Origin: Rhodocollybia butyracea
Taxonomy: Eukaryota; Basidiomycota; Agaricomycetes; Agaricales; Omphalotaceae
Length of the DNA: 64,000 nt
Assembly: GCA_015501585.1 (NCBI GenBank)
Contig: JADNRY010000239.1
Coordinates: 31,288 to 95,287, forward strand
Direction: 5' to 3'
Shown: piece by piece, positions 46,239 to 57,135 of the stretch
Layout: each line of letters begins with the position of its first letter
How positions within the stretch are numbered: position 1 is the first letter of the stretch
Translations under genes and position numbers: made by a program
Notes under the pieces: generated by a model
Database searches by the model: none
What the model saw: the letters and a program-made list of their open reading frames with translations, nothing else
Told to the model about the DNA's origin: nothing

Positions 46239-47930
46239 ATGACCCCACCTTGCACAAACTGCGGGAATCCGTTACAGAGACACGTAAACCTCAGCTCTGG
46301 GCAATTATCTGCATTGGCCAATGATCTTCGCTTTGAATTTGGACCATTTGTAGTTACGCCTCAAAGAGCTCAGGAGTTCAGGACGATACTCGCTCTGGGA
46401 GAAAAAGACATCAAAGATCATGTTTCTGAACTAGCTCGACTTGAGAGACAAAGAGACATATTGTCTTCTTTCCTCTCGCCAATACGAAAACTGCCAAACG
46501 AAACTCTATTCCGCATCTTCCAGTATGTGTGTGAAGAGAATCTCCTCCAATGCTATCCGTGGCCGCCTGGACGTCGTCCTCCAACTAAAATGAAATCTCC
46601 TGTCATCACTTACCTTCCTTCCACGGTGATCAGCTCGGTATGCTCTCGTTGGCATGCACTCGCACTGTCGTCACCTAGTTTGTGGGCAAATCTAGCAGTG
46701 GAGACATACACTACGTCCTTGGATGAAGCAGAAAACCTGGTTGGTTTCATTGATACAATTACTCGTTATCTGGAGAGATCGGGTGATTCGCCATTAAGGC
46801 TTGCTCTTGATATTCAAGGCTCATGGATACCTCATTCTGAGGAGGTTCCTTCCCTAATCCACCTCACGCAGCACTCTCCTCGTTGGAAAACGTTCAAGTA
46901 TGATGGACATCACTTTTTGACGTGGTACAGCCTACTCTCTCAACTGCGCTGTCCGTTACTTGTGGAATTGGACATTGCTATTATGGTAGAGGGGTTGAAT
47001 TGCTTCAAGCATCACCCGAGACTCACTGCACTCTCCACCTCCGAGCCCGTCGGGAAAACATCTAAAGCCCTCTACAATCAACTTCATCATATCAATTTTT
47101 ATCACCATTTACTGACAGAGTTGGTGGACGCTCTTCACAGCTGTGCCTCTCTGAAAACTCTTGTGCTGGGTTATATCTATCCCGATCTAGAGGAGGGCGG
47201 ACTGGGGACATGGCGTAACATCACATCAGTCTCTCTTGTAAACGGCAAATCTTCACGTATAGTGTTTTCCTCCTTCGACTTTCCTTCCTTAAATAAGCTT
47301 GTCCTAGATGGAGGTCATGAAGGCGGGCCAGCCCACGGTTTGGTTTCATTCATCTCCCGATCATCTTGTATGATCACCACATTCACACTCCGGGGCATAC
47401 ATCTGTCTGATTTGGACCTTGTTGCTGCCCTTCGAGTCATGCCAGCCCTACTTCATCTTGAAGTCGAAAATAAGCTGCAGCCTGACTATCTCCCAAAGTA
47501 CCAGAGTCCAGTCACATCACATCTCCTCTCGAGCCTAACTCACGACCATTCTACTTCCATCTCCCTGATTCCAAAATTACACAGTCTTCATTTGACTTGG
47601 AGATTTGAATCCAGTGATACATCTGACGATTCCTCCGATGATTCCTCCGACGATACATCCGACGGTGCACCTGGCAACAATGCATCCGACGATGAATTTG
47701 ACAATGACTTCGATGATACTGCTTTCGTTAACATGGTTAAATCGCGTTGGTTCAAACCTGGTTCAGATTTAGCTGCTGAGATGTCAGCACTAGGAAAAAG
47801 TTGCATCCGATCTGTCGTTCTCAAGTTTCCTGCTCGAAGAGTAAATGCAGATATCTATGAACCACTCCGGATTTTAGATGCAGAGGGCCTGAGAGTAGTA
47901 GTTGCCGGAACGAATGGAGTACAGGTATAA
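46239..47930 (+). CDS. F-box-like domain protein, copy 5 (intact, 563 aa)
   Basis: MTPPCTNCGNPLQRHVNLSS follows the leader motif by 17 nt; the open frame runs further upstream (from 46002), but that part has no family similarity. Core: RKLPNETLFRIFQYVCEENL, CSRWHALALSSPSLWANL. The leucine-rich centre has FPSLNKLVLDGG and SCMITTFTLRG. Just before the conserved C-terminus lies an acidic Ser/Asp tract (about residues 458-492: SDDSSDDSSDDTSDG and NASDDEFDNDFDD) replacing the usual short DAFDDAAF linker, which makes this the longest intact copy. Copy 6 starts only 200 bases after its stop, head to tail, with no second-gene unit between. Confidence 0.85.
   Translation: MTPPCTNCGNPLQRHVNLSSGQLSALANDLRFEFGPFVVTPQRAQEFRTILALGEKDIKDHVSELARLERQRDILSSFLSPIRKLPNETLFRIFQYVCEENLLQCYPWPPGRRPPTKMKSPVITYLPSTVISSVCSRWHALALSSPSLWANLAVETYTTSLDEAENLVGFIDTITRYLERSGDSPLRLALDIQGSWIPHSEEVPSLIHLTQHSPRWKTFKYDGHHFLTWYSLLSQLRCPLLVELDIAIMVEGLNCFKHHPRLTALSTSEPVGKTSKALYNQLHHINFYHHLLTELVDALHSCASLKTLVLGYIYPDLEEGGLGTWRNITSVSLVNGKSSRIVFSSFDFPSLNKLVLDGGHEGGPAHGLVSFISRSSCMITTFTLRGIHLSDLDLVAALRVMPALLHLEVENKLQPDYLPKYQSPVTSHLLSSLTHDHSTSISLIPKLHSLHLTWRFESSDTSDDSSDDSSDDTSDGAPGNNASDDEFDNDFDDTAFVNMVKSRWFKPGSDLAAEMSALGKSCIRSVVLKFPARRVNADIYEPLRILDAEGLRVVVAGTNGVQV
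47610..47720 (+). repeat. Acidic (Asp/Ser) codon-repeat expansion in copy 5
   Basis: Short imperfect repeats of GATTCCTCCGA(T/C)GA and GACGATGCATCC-like words encode the SDDSSDD tract. An independent or shared expansion at the same site is present in copy 7 (54358-54502). Confidence 0.75.
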
Positions 47931-48130
47931 TAATTTGGGTAGCTCAATACGCTTTTGGATGTTTGGGCTTCAATGTATTTGCTTCAAGATTTCTCTTGCT
48001 ACGTTCCATTTTCTATTGCCTTGCGCCCAGTTGTGATATATGATATTCTTGTTCAACGTTACACTGCCTTGCTTGGCGCTACCGCGCTACCCGTCAGTTT
48101 TGGCGCTTATCCAGTTCAACCTCTTGTTCG

Positions 48131-49759
48131 ATGACTCCACCTTGGGAAAGATGTGGCAACACCTTACGGGTACGTGTAAACCTCAGCTCTGAGGAACTAT
48201 CCGCACTATATAATGATCTTCGCTTCGAATTTGGACCCTTTGTTGTCAGCCCGGAAAGAGCCAATAAACTCAGGACGATGCTGGCCTTGGCTGATAAGGA
48301 TATCGAAGATCATGATTTGGAGGTGGCTAGCCTCACCGACACCGAGCAACTCAGGATTGTTCAAACAGAACAAAGCCGGCTGGAAACTCAAAGAGCTGTG
48401 CTACTCGCTTTCCTTTCGCCGATGCGGAAGCTGCCAAACGAAACCTTATTGCGCATCTTCGAGGACGTATGCGAAGAAAACCTTGTCCAATGCTATCCCT
48501 GGTTGTGGCACAAAACTCCTTTCACTACAATCACATCTCCTGTCATCGCTTATCTTCCTGCAATGGCAATCAGTTCCGTATGCTCCCGTTGGCGTTCACT
48601 TGCGCTGTCGTCACCTAGTTTGTGGGCAAACCTAGCAGTGGAGACATACGCTACTACCTTGAACCAAGCGGAGACCCTTGGCTTCACTGGTGTACTCATG
48701 CGATATCTGGAGCGATCTGGTGATTCGCCATTAACGCTTGCACTTACTATACACAGTTCACCAGAGTCTCGTGCAAAGGTTCCTTCCCTAATCCACCTGA
48801 CACAGCATACTTGGCGCTGGAAAACGCTCAAGTACCGAGGAAATTACCCATTAAATGGGTACAACCTACCTTCCTCCCTTTGCTTTCCTTTGCTTACCGA
48901 ATTGGATATTGATGATAAGTCGAAAGAATTGGGTCGTTTCGCGCATTGCTCAATACTCCGTGTACTTACTACCTCCTGGCCTGCTGGGCCACCACCCTGG
49001 GCCGTCTACAATCAACTAGATCATCTCAATTTTAGGGGACACTCACTGACAGATTTGGCCGAAGCTCTTCACACCTTCCCTTCTCTGAAATCTCTCAGGT
49101 TGATTGATCTCGTGTATGCCAATGAACGTGCACTGGGGGCATCGCGTAAAGCGTACATCACATCGTTTGCTTTTCTGCACGTACCAACGTCAGAGAAAGT
49201 ATTCTCTTCCTTCGAATTTCCTTGCTTGACCGACCTCGTGGTGTATGGCCGCACGGCTCACTGGCGAGTCACCAAGGCCTTTACTTCGTTCATCTCCAGA
49301 TCATCTTGTATGATCACTACATTCACGCTCCGCCATATCGCTGTCTCTGATGTGGATCTGATTGCGTCTCTTCGACTCATGCCAGCCCTACTTCATCTTG
49401 AAGTGACGCAGCACTCATCTTTCGTGGATGTAATGACCTTGCATTTTTTCTCGAGTCTAACCCACCACCAATCCACTTCCATCTCTCTTGTTCCAAGATT
49501 ACACAGTCTTCATTTGACTAGTGAAACCACTGATGCAGTCGATGATGCTGCTTTTGTTCGCATGATTGAATCACGTTGGTTTAAACCTGGGTCGGATTTA
49601 TCTGCGGAGATGTTAGAAATAGGGAGAAGCTGTATCCGATCGGTCATTCTCAAGTTTGATGCGCGAGAGGTTGATAGGGATATCTATAAACCACTACGAA
49701 TTTTAGATGCAGAGGGTTTGAGGGTGGTAGTTGCTGGAACTAATGGAGTACAGGTATAG
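48131..49759 (+). CDS. F-box-like domain protein, copy 6 (intact, 542 aa)
   Basis: Start MTPPWERCGN, 18 nt after GGCGCTTATCC. The N-terminal helical part is longer than in copies 1-4: an extra HDLEVASLTDTEQLRIVQTE segment, shared with copy 8, precedes LETQRAVLLAFLSP. Core: RKLPNETLLRIFEDVCEENL, CSRWRSLALSSPSLWANL. Leucine-rich centre with FPCLTDLVVYG and SCMITTFTLRH. Usual C-terminus with RDIYKPLRILDAEG. Its 3' flank (CTGTGTAAAGTACAGTGTAG near 49815) matches those of copies 7 and 8, placing it in a different subgroup from copies 1, 2 and 4. Confidence 0.85.
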   Translation: MTPPWERCGNTLRVRVNLSSEELSALYNDLRFEFGPFVVSPERANKLRTMLALADKDIEDHDLEVASLTDTEQLRIVQTEQSRLETQRAVLLAFLSPMRKLPNETLLRIFEDVCEENLVQCYPWLWHKTPFTTITSPVIAYLPAMAISSVCSRWRSLALSSPSLWANLAVETYATTLNQAETLGFTGVLMRYLERSGDSPLTLALTIHSSPESRAKVPSLIHLTQHTWRWKTLKYRGNYPLNGYNLPSSLCFPLLTELDIDDKSKELGRFAHCSILRVLTTSWPAGPPPWAVYNQLDHLNFRGHSLTDLAEALHTFPSLKSLRLIDLVYANERALGASRKAYITSFAFLHVPTSEKVFSSFEFPCLTDLVVYGRTAHWRVTKAFTSFISRSSCMITTFTLRHIAVSDVDLIASLRLMPALLHLEVTQHSSFVDVMTLHFFSSLTHHQSTSISLVPRLHSLHLTSETTDAVDDAAFVRMIESRWFKPGSDLSAEMLEIGRSCIRSVILKFDAREVDRDIYKPLRILDAEGLRVVVAGTNGVQV

Positions 49760-52689
49760 TGGATTGAGTAACGCCGATTGATATGTCCTTGAATCTATTT
49801 TGAATTCACTGTTCTGTGTAAAGTACAGTGTAGATTAAATCGAGTACTGCAGAGAGTATGTGATGTGGATAGCGGTGTATCTCAGATTCGCGTTCATCCT
49901 GCAAGTTCAGAATGGACCCTGGAGCGGTATTACCGTATTACACGGAATAAATTCTCATCTGTGGGATCGCGCTACGACAGTATTAGAGCCGTCGTTGATA
50001 ATAAGCTGCCAGATTGCCCACTGGAAGTTCGAATTGAGAGACAAGGGGGTCTGATTTACATTAAGTATTCGGTGCTGAAGTACAATTGCTTGGATTAATC
50101 CAGTAGGACCAGTCAGGATAGTTGTTCAGGTATATTTGCTCCTTCGCGTGGTAGTTGAAATTAATCTCTGTTCAGTACAATGAGACTCCTTTAGTTTATA
50201 AAAGGTACCATGAAGAATCGATGCATCGGATCAACAGATAAGATTAGACAAAAAGATAAGATTGCCAGAAAGCAGAAAGCGCCAGCGCTAAACAAATAAC
50301 TTGACTTTGTTCTGAACCATTCATCGTTTGACTGCATCCCTCCCAATTCACCAAAAAATATACAAAGACCAAGAGAATGTTAAGCTTAGCATAACAAAAA
50401 TATTCGCAGCTTGGACCCATCAAAGTGTAGAGTCATCGTCAAACATCTCAATGCACGACAATTCTGCAAGTTGTGTTTACTGGCATATGTTCTGTTCTAA
50501 CTACTTGGGTTTTATTTTCTTTTACAGGCACAGAGTGAACCCACCAGACGAAACGGTATCAAGTCGCCTAAAATACGCTTGACGCGTGTAACAACAAAGA
50601 AAAGCTAAACGTGCGAGCAAGATAGAGGAAGAAGATGTACGCTAGTGGCGCTGGATCCGGACAGACCACTATACCAACTGTCTACTCTTTACTGTCTGTC
50701 CAATGACACTTATAAGTTATATCTTCTTGTAAGCACACGCAAACTAAAGGTATGTGTTCCTTCCACTTCCTTCAAAATCTTGCCACTCAAAATTTCAGGG
50801 ATTGATAGGATAGGGAGACGATGGAGCTTTTCGAGGAGTACATGGGGTTGCAGGCGAGAGGACAGGCTACCCGACGTGGAAACGCCCATGTTTAGTCTTA
50901 TCCCCAGTATAGTGGACTGGTCATCGTTGTACCACCAGAAAAGCACTCGGGAAGAAAAGACAACATGTTCGGGAGCAGGAAGACGATAGTGGCGCTGGAT
51001 CCTCCATCAAAACGGTCATGTAAAATTGCTTCGTATACTTCGGAAGTACCAATGACGGTGAAACGCTTATATCTTCTGCTCTACCAGGATAACGAAGACC
51101 CAAACCAAATGTATGTCTTCCTTCCGCATTTCTGACTACCTAATCCAACATTTCTAACGTATTGTATCGTACAGTCATCCACTCACCCGATACTCAACAC
51201 GCGCCGTTCAACCATCCCCATCCGAACATTGTTCATACACCAGCCCCTTCGATCTCTACACCGTGGCCCACGAGGACTTATGCGAGATTTACTGTCTCGT
51301 TGGTTCTGAGAAACCTCGATACGAAGTCCTATACCGTTTTTTTTCAAATACCCAGAGCATTATCCGAAACTGATACATCCAGTGACTGCGCACATCCACA
51401 TCCCTTGATACATCGCCATCGCGGGCGCCATACCAATCCTCTCTCCAACTGAAATCGAAATCAACACCGAACACAGATCGGCGAGGGCGTGAGACCGAAA
51501 TCTACCCGCCAAAACTTATCGCGTCCCCCGCGAATTCGGCTTCGTTCCACCACGACCCCACAACCGACTCTCCCTACCCTCTAGAGGTTCTACTGTGACG
51601 CCGAAAAGGCGTGTTTTGTTACACGATAGAGCAACGCTGTGTCGGGGGTTGTGCAAGGGTTTGGGTAGCGGCAAAGGATGCGAGGCAGATAGGTTAGTGG
51701 AGTTGGCAGGAGGGTTTCATATGAGGAGGGAAAGGATAGGGAGGCGATAATTTTTTGCGAGTCGGTTTCAGAAGGAATCCTTCCTTATTCCTTGGCTCCT
51801 CTCAGGCTTCTTAGCTTCTCGTGGGACGAGTAATAGCAACAGGAGTTGGGCGTAACGAGAGGGGAGTATTGAGTATGGTTGGTTCCAGCGCTTCGCTTTG
51901 CGAGCTCATATGGCTTCAGAGTTCGGGATGGCTTTATGGTTAGACTGTTTAGATTTGGATTGGGAAGGGACCGTTCCTCGTTCCTTAGCTTTCCTCCATA
52001 CTGGCACAGAATGCACTCTTCCTTTATCGTTCGTCGGGGGCCGTATCGCATCACGCTATGGGGAATACTATTCGATTTGGATCCGTCGTCGACGAAATCT
52101 AAAGCGCTGACAATGAACTGTCGGAACGGGACTAGGATTAGCAGAGATCGCGAGTAATTAGGAGCGAGTGTCACTGTGTTATTCCCTCGAGTATGATGGC
52201 TAGACTAACATAAGTGCAGCCGAAGCGGACACAAGTCTTAGTGGCCTAACTGGGAAAGACTCGGGTATTGGGACGCGAGCTAAGGAAAGTAGACATACCC
52301 AGTTAGTAAACTTATACTTTAATTTATCCCCGGCGCAGTAGGCGACCTCAACAGGCCGTGTACTATCCTAGTTCATCTTGAAAGCCTGGTTCCCGATACT
52401 AATAAAAATCCGCCACTGTTGGCCTGACTATTAACCGTGACAGGTACGATTTTTGCGAGTTGTTCATGCCAGGTTGCACCATTGAATTGGAAGTAGGGGT
52501 ATGCTACGATAAGTGCGTTTCGAAGCAGCTACTATTCCTAGTAGCGACCTACATGGGTCTTGTGAGAGAGGAGAGCTACAGCTGGAAGCATGACACCAAC
52601 TCCAGTTCGTTAATCCTTTGCAAAGCCCCCATGTCACTTTGTTGACTAATCCGCTATCAGAGGGAAATTAACTTGGGATTGGCAGACGC
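49760..52689 (+). pseudogene. Second-gene relic and spacer after copy 6
   Basis: The longest spacer of the right half. Blocks: an early copy of the CACCAGACGAAAC...CTAAACGTGCGAG...GTGGCGCTGGATCCGGACAG segment (50.53-50.67 kb), and partial repetition of it 300 bases later (50.89-51.01 kb, GTGGCGCTGGATCC again). A donor-like CAAATGTATGTC follows, then after an acceptor-like GTACAG|TCATCCACTC (51175) the best preserved middle exon: SPFDLYTVAHEDLCEIYCLV then GSEKPRYEVLYRF in one frame. Next come CCGCGAATTCGGCTTCG, GACGCCGAAAAGGCG and the CAGCGCTTCGCTTTGCGAGC block (51891-51910). Stops and shifts separate them. The product is unknown. Confidence 0.5.
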
Positions 52690-52939
52690 GACTGCGTAGT
52701 GTTCAAGTTTGATACGCAGATTGTAGTACTTACAACGAGGATGACAGTTTGATAATTTTGGGTGTTAACTTGCAATGTACTCCTCGATGTGCTTGAATCG
52801 GTGTGCATGAATATGGCTTTCGAATTCCATGGTTTACTTGATATCTTGCTACCGTACTTTTGAATTTTGAAGGTGCTATTATTGGCTTGCTATTATTAGG
52901 CGTCTTAGGCCGCTGTCAAAACGGCTCGCTTAACGTTTT
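52690..52939 (+). pseudogene. 3' end and flank of a lost F-box copy, serving as leader of copy 7
   Basis: GTTCAAGTTTGATACGCAGA resembles the family's LKFDARE codons. TTTGATAATTTTGGGTGTTAAC, then GATGTGCTTGAATCGG and TTGATATCTTGCTACCGTAC resemble 3' flanks of other copies. The whole stretch aligns with 59795-60028, so copies 7 and 9 were duplicated together with this junction. Confidence 0.5.
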
Positions 52940-52968
52940 GGCGCTTATTCACAAAATCCTCTTCCCAA

Positions 52969-54713
52969 ATGACCCCACCTCGCGCAGGATATACTAACAC
53001 TATACGAGCACCTGTCAACCTTAGCTCTGGGGAGTTTTCTGTATTGGAAAACAGTCATCACTTCGAATTTGGGCCATCTGCAGTTACCTCGGAGGAGCTC
53101 AAAGATATCGAAGGTCATAATTCTGAATCATCTCGCCTTGAGACACAGAGAGCCAAACCAGTCACGTTGGTCTCACCGATGTGGAAGCTTCCAAACGAAA
53201 TTTTACTGCACGTTTTCCAGGATGCATGCGAAAAAAATGTTCTCCAATGCTATCCATGGAGGCCAGAAGGGGAATACGAAGACAACTGTCCCGGGCCTTC
53301 CATTGAAATGACATCTCCTGTCATCACCTACCTCCCTTCAATGGCAATCAGCTCCGTATGCTCTCATTGGCGTGAACTTGCGCTATCGTCACCTAGTCTG
53401 TGGGCAAATATATCAGTGGAGACACACACTACATCCTTGGATGCAGACGAGATGTTCGAGACCTTCGCTGGTTTTATTAACACAGTCGTTCGATATCTGG
53501 AAATATCGGGTGACTGGCCATTAAGGCTTGAACTTGGGATAGATGGATCATTTGCATATAAAGGAATGCCTTCCCTAATTGAGCTTACAGCGCATGCTCA
53601 CCGTTGGCAAAAGTTGGAGTTTATTGAAGGATTCTCATTAACGGAATACGACATCCTCTCTGGAATGTGTTTTCCCTTGTTGAGTTTCATCGACGGTGTT
53701 CCATCGTTTGATTTGGGTCTTTTCAAGGATTGTCCGAGACTCCGTGCACTTTCCACTTACTGGCCGTTTGAATCATCTGAGCTCATCTACAGCCGACTCG
53801 ATCAACTAGATCATCTCGGATATGGACCCAGACACTGTTAGATTTGGCCCACACTCTTTGCAGCTGCCCCTCTCTGAAATCTCTCCAAATAGGTTCCATC
53901 GAGCCCGGTTTAGAGGGGACATGGTGTCATGATAACATCGCATCGCTTGCTGTGCATGGTGCATGGTCAGCTATGCTGTTTTCCTCCTTCAGCTTCCCTT
54001 CCTTAAAGAAGCTTGTGGTAAATGACCTCTATGGTAGGGTCCATAATGGGTTAGTCTGGTCAACTAGTGCTTTTACTTCACTCGTGTCCAGATCGTCTTG
54101 TGTGATCACCACATTGACGCTCCAGGACCTATCTCTGTCTCCTTTGGACCTCATTGCAGCCCTTCAACTCATGCCAGCCCTGCTTCATCTTGAAGTCGAG
54201 AACACGCTGCAGCCCTACTATTTCCTACAGTCCTGGAGTCCAATCACTTCACCTCTCCTCTCAAGCCTAACTCAGGGCCAATCTACTTCCATCTCCCTAG
54301 TTCCAAGATTACATAGTCTTCATTTAACTTGCACATACGAGTCTACTAAAGCAACTGACGGTAATTTCGACGATGGGTCCGACCACGCATTCGACGATGC
54401 ATTCAACGATGCATCCGACGCTAAATTCAATGGATCCAACAATGCATGCGATAATCCCTCCAGCAATAGATCTGGCAATGAATTTGACGAATTTGACGAT
54501 GCCGCGTTTGTTCGTATGGTTCAATCACGCTGGTTCAAACCCGGTTCAGATTTAGCTGCGGAGATGTTAGAACTGGGAAAAAGTTCTATCCGATCTGTCG
54601 TTCTCAAATTCACTCAGCGAAAAATCGACGCGGAAATCTATAAACCACTACGGGTTTTAGATGCAGAGGGATTGCGGGTAGTGGTTTCTGGAACAAATGG
54701 AGTGCAGGTGTAA
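52969..54713 (+). pseudogene. F-box-like family, copy 7 (one frameshift)
   Basis: Full length by homology, broken once. The frame from MTPPRAGYTN ends at TAG 53839-53841, where a net one-base loss in the SLTDLA-equivalent stretch shifts it. The rest continues from about 53833 in another frame to GVQV-TAA at 54713. The F-box core has a Trp where others have Arg (SPMWKLPNEILLHVFQDAC) and CSHWREL in place of CSRWREL. The last codons are CAG GTG TAA instead of CAG GTA TAA. An acidic Asp/Asn-rich tract precedes the C-terminus, as in copy 5. A sequencing error at a single site could restore it, so confirmation matters. Confidence 0.82.
54358..54502 (+). repeat. Acidic codon-repeat expansion in copy 7
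   Basis: Imperfect GACGATGCATTC/CGACGATGCATCC repeats encode FDDAFNDASDAKFNGSNN-type sequence, at the exact site where copy 5 has its Ser/Asp tract and other copies have only DAFDDAAF. Confidence 0.75.
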
Positions 54714-56109
54714 CGGTGGATTAGGTACGGCCGATCGATATGTTTTTGAATCTTAACTGAAATTCTGTAAGCGACAGTGTAGATCGAATGGAGTATTGTA
54801 GAGAGTATGGGATATGATACTATGTAGATAGCGGTGTATATAAATAAAGTTCACGTTCTAGGCATTGAGCGATGGTCTATAGCAAGTTCAGAATGCCCAT
54901 CTGTTCATCTGGTTAACCGTCTGGTATATCTGCGTCATCGATTCACTGACCGTCCACCAGGCCTCCACAGGTGATGCAGCAAGGCTGGGAGGCAGAGTCC
55001 TTGTTGCCAGAAAGAGTCCTACGCTCGAGGCGCTTGATAGCGGGACTGGAGGACATTGCAAAATGGATTGGGACGGAGGTTTTCAGCGCGTGAAAGCACC
55101 CCGTATCTCGAATAAGTTCCTAAAGTTCCGAAATCAAAAGTCAGTAAGCTCTGACTGGTCACTGGGGCAAAAAACTCGCAGATCTTGCTTGAAATCCGAA
55201 GGATCGTATGAGTTCTCATTGGTTCTCACTTCGAAGAAGCCGTAGTGTGTTTTTTTTTTCAGAACAATTTGTCTTCGAAGGAACTACATCGAACGACGAA
55301 GAAATATTGGTTGTTGACATTGGAGGCCTCTTGCCAATCATAGAAAGGGCGAGAGAAAGATCATCGACAGGGCCAGCGGCGGTGTTACGTCTGTGAGGTC
55401 AAGGATCCGAATTCTGCGGTTTATCAGGGAGTACGCGGGTGAACAATATGGCGGTATGACATGAACGTGTTTGTGAATGAATCGAAGGTTTTTGTTGGTG
55501 AAAAACGATGAAAAACGCTAGCGGCACCAGGCTGGTGAGGTAGCATGTTGATGAAAAGCGAGGCCGAAGAAAGAGTTCAATGAGAAAAGAGCCTGCTCCA
55601 GAGTAGCTACGAAGAATAAAGGTCACCGTCAAGGCGAGAAAATGAAAATGAGAATGAAAGTGAAAGTAAGAAACTAAGCACTACAAGCGCGCCATCAAAG
55701 ATAGATCGATAACCTAGGAAAGGGTCGACAGCAAGTCAAACGCAACGACTTCGACGTTTGCTCGGAAGCGAGGGCGTTTGTTGAGAATATGCTGTTGCTA
55801 TCTGGGGCCACGCGCTGAGAGATTTTGTTCTGTCGGAAATCCACTTGATGACATGCGGACGGTAAGACCCGAAATTACTCCTCAGCTTTTCCTCTGGAGA
55901 GTTTGCCAAGTAGAAAGGGAATAAATGAACCCTGTCGTGTCAGCTCTTTCCAAGGAAAGCTGAGCAGGCAAAGGACCAGATATGTGGGACATGTCAAGAT
56001 TAAGATGAATCGGACCAGACGAAGATGGACGGCCAGTACCGCGCTGAGTACTGAGTACTGAGTGCTGATTTTGACATGAATCACGGTGAAATGTGACACG
56101 TGAAGGATG
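54714..56109. other. Intergenic after copy 7
   Basis: The first ~150 bases match the 3' flanks of copies 6 and 8. Beyond that I see no supported gene; 55.0-56.1 kb could be the 3' part of the minus-strand relic that follows. Confidence 0.4.
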
Positions 56110-57060
56110 TGCATGAAGGACCAGTTTCCTCTGGAGAACATTTACAAGTTCAGTTGATGATTGATTGGACGTGAAACAACTGAAAGAAAACTCACCACAT
56201 CCCGATATCCGAATCCAATGCTACTTCTTTCACCGTTCTACTTGAGGCTGGACTCGAGCTGTACGTTTAGCGTAGCTTGAGTGAATAGTCTGGTCATCGA
56301 CGAGTAAGAAAAGTCAAGTGAGAAAATAGCATCGTAGTTATGAGCGTTGTTGAGGTAACGCCTCACTAGCCCTCATCAGTCATTGAATACAACGATAATC
56401 GAACTGATATTCTCCAGATCCGACGTCTATAACAGCATGTATAATAATGAGTACAACGTACTAATCAAAGTTGAATCAAAATCTCTGCGAAAGAGACCAG
56501 CACCGAAGGCCAAGAACAGTTTACACAACCACTAACCCGTTCGCGAGATGGGCCAGCTAACCACGCGCCAACAAAGTGCACCGAAAGTCAAAAATATTAA
56601 TAAACATCGAGAGCTCACGACAACAAGCCCACGCATCAGTTGCAAAAACGTTACAGTACCGCTCGCGGAAGAGCCTAAGTTCTCCCTTCTGAATGACGGT
56701 GGAGAAAAGGCATGTACGAATCCAAAAGTGGACAAATCCAAAGCGGGAGGGCCCATATATCCAACCCCGCGTTTCCGTGACCAGAAACCCTGCTTGTATT
56801 GCAAAGAGATGTTTTCCAAAGAGAAAAAAAAGGCATCAAGTGCGTACTCGTTGATGAAGTCGCCTAATCCCCAAGTTCCTTAGTACCCAAAACAACTGCC
56901 AACAGCTTGGAAGATTATCGATTAAGGCCAAAGCCAACGAAGAGAGCTTAGGATACTCGCTGCTCGCAAAGAAGAATGAAAAACCATTGGGTACGGAACG
57001 AGTATTGTGGCTTTTGGACTGCGAGTGGTGGTTGAAAGCAGAAAGAAATTTCTCCTCGGC
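56110..57060 (-). pseudogene. Duplicated gene relic, copy 2 of 2
   Basis: Aligns with 16515-17600 in the same orientation. Shared landmarks: AGCATCGTAGTT, CTGCGAAAGAGACCAGC, CCAAGAACAGTTTACACAA, ATTGCAAAGAGATGTTTTCC, CCAAGTTCC and GCTTTTGGACTGC. On the minus strand an exon-like end encodes KEVALDSDIGMW before GTGAGTTTTC (about 56198-56190), the same donor position as in copy 1 of the relic. It now sits immediately upstream of F-box copy 8 and could supply its promoter. Product unknown. Confidence 0.45.
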
Positions 57061-57135
57061 CCTGGCTGTTCCGGATACTAAATGGGACCGCGCCGGTTCT
57101 TCCTTCAAAGTGTGGCGCCCAAAACTTCTCTTTCA

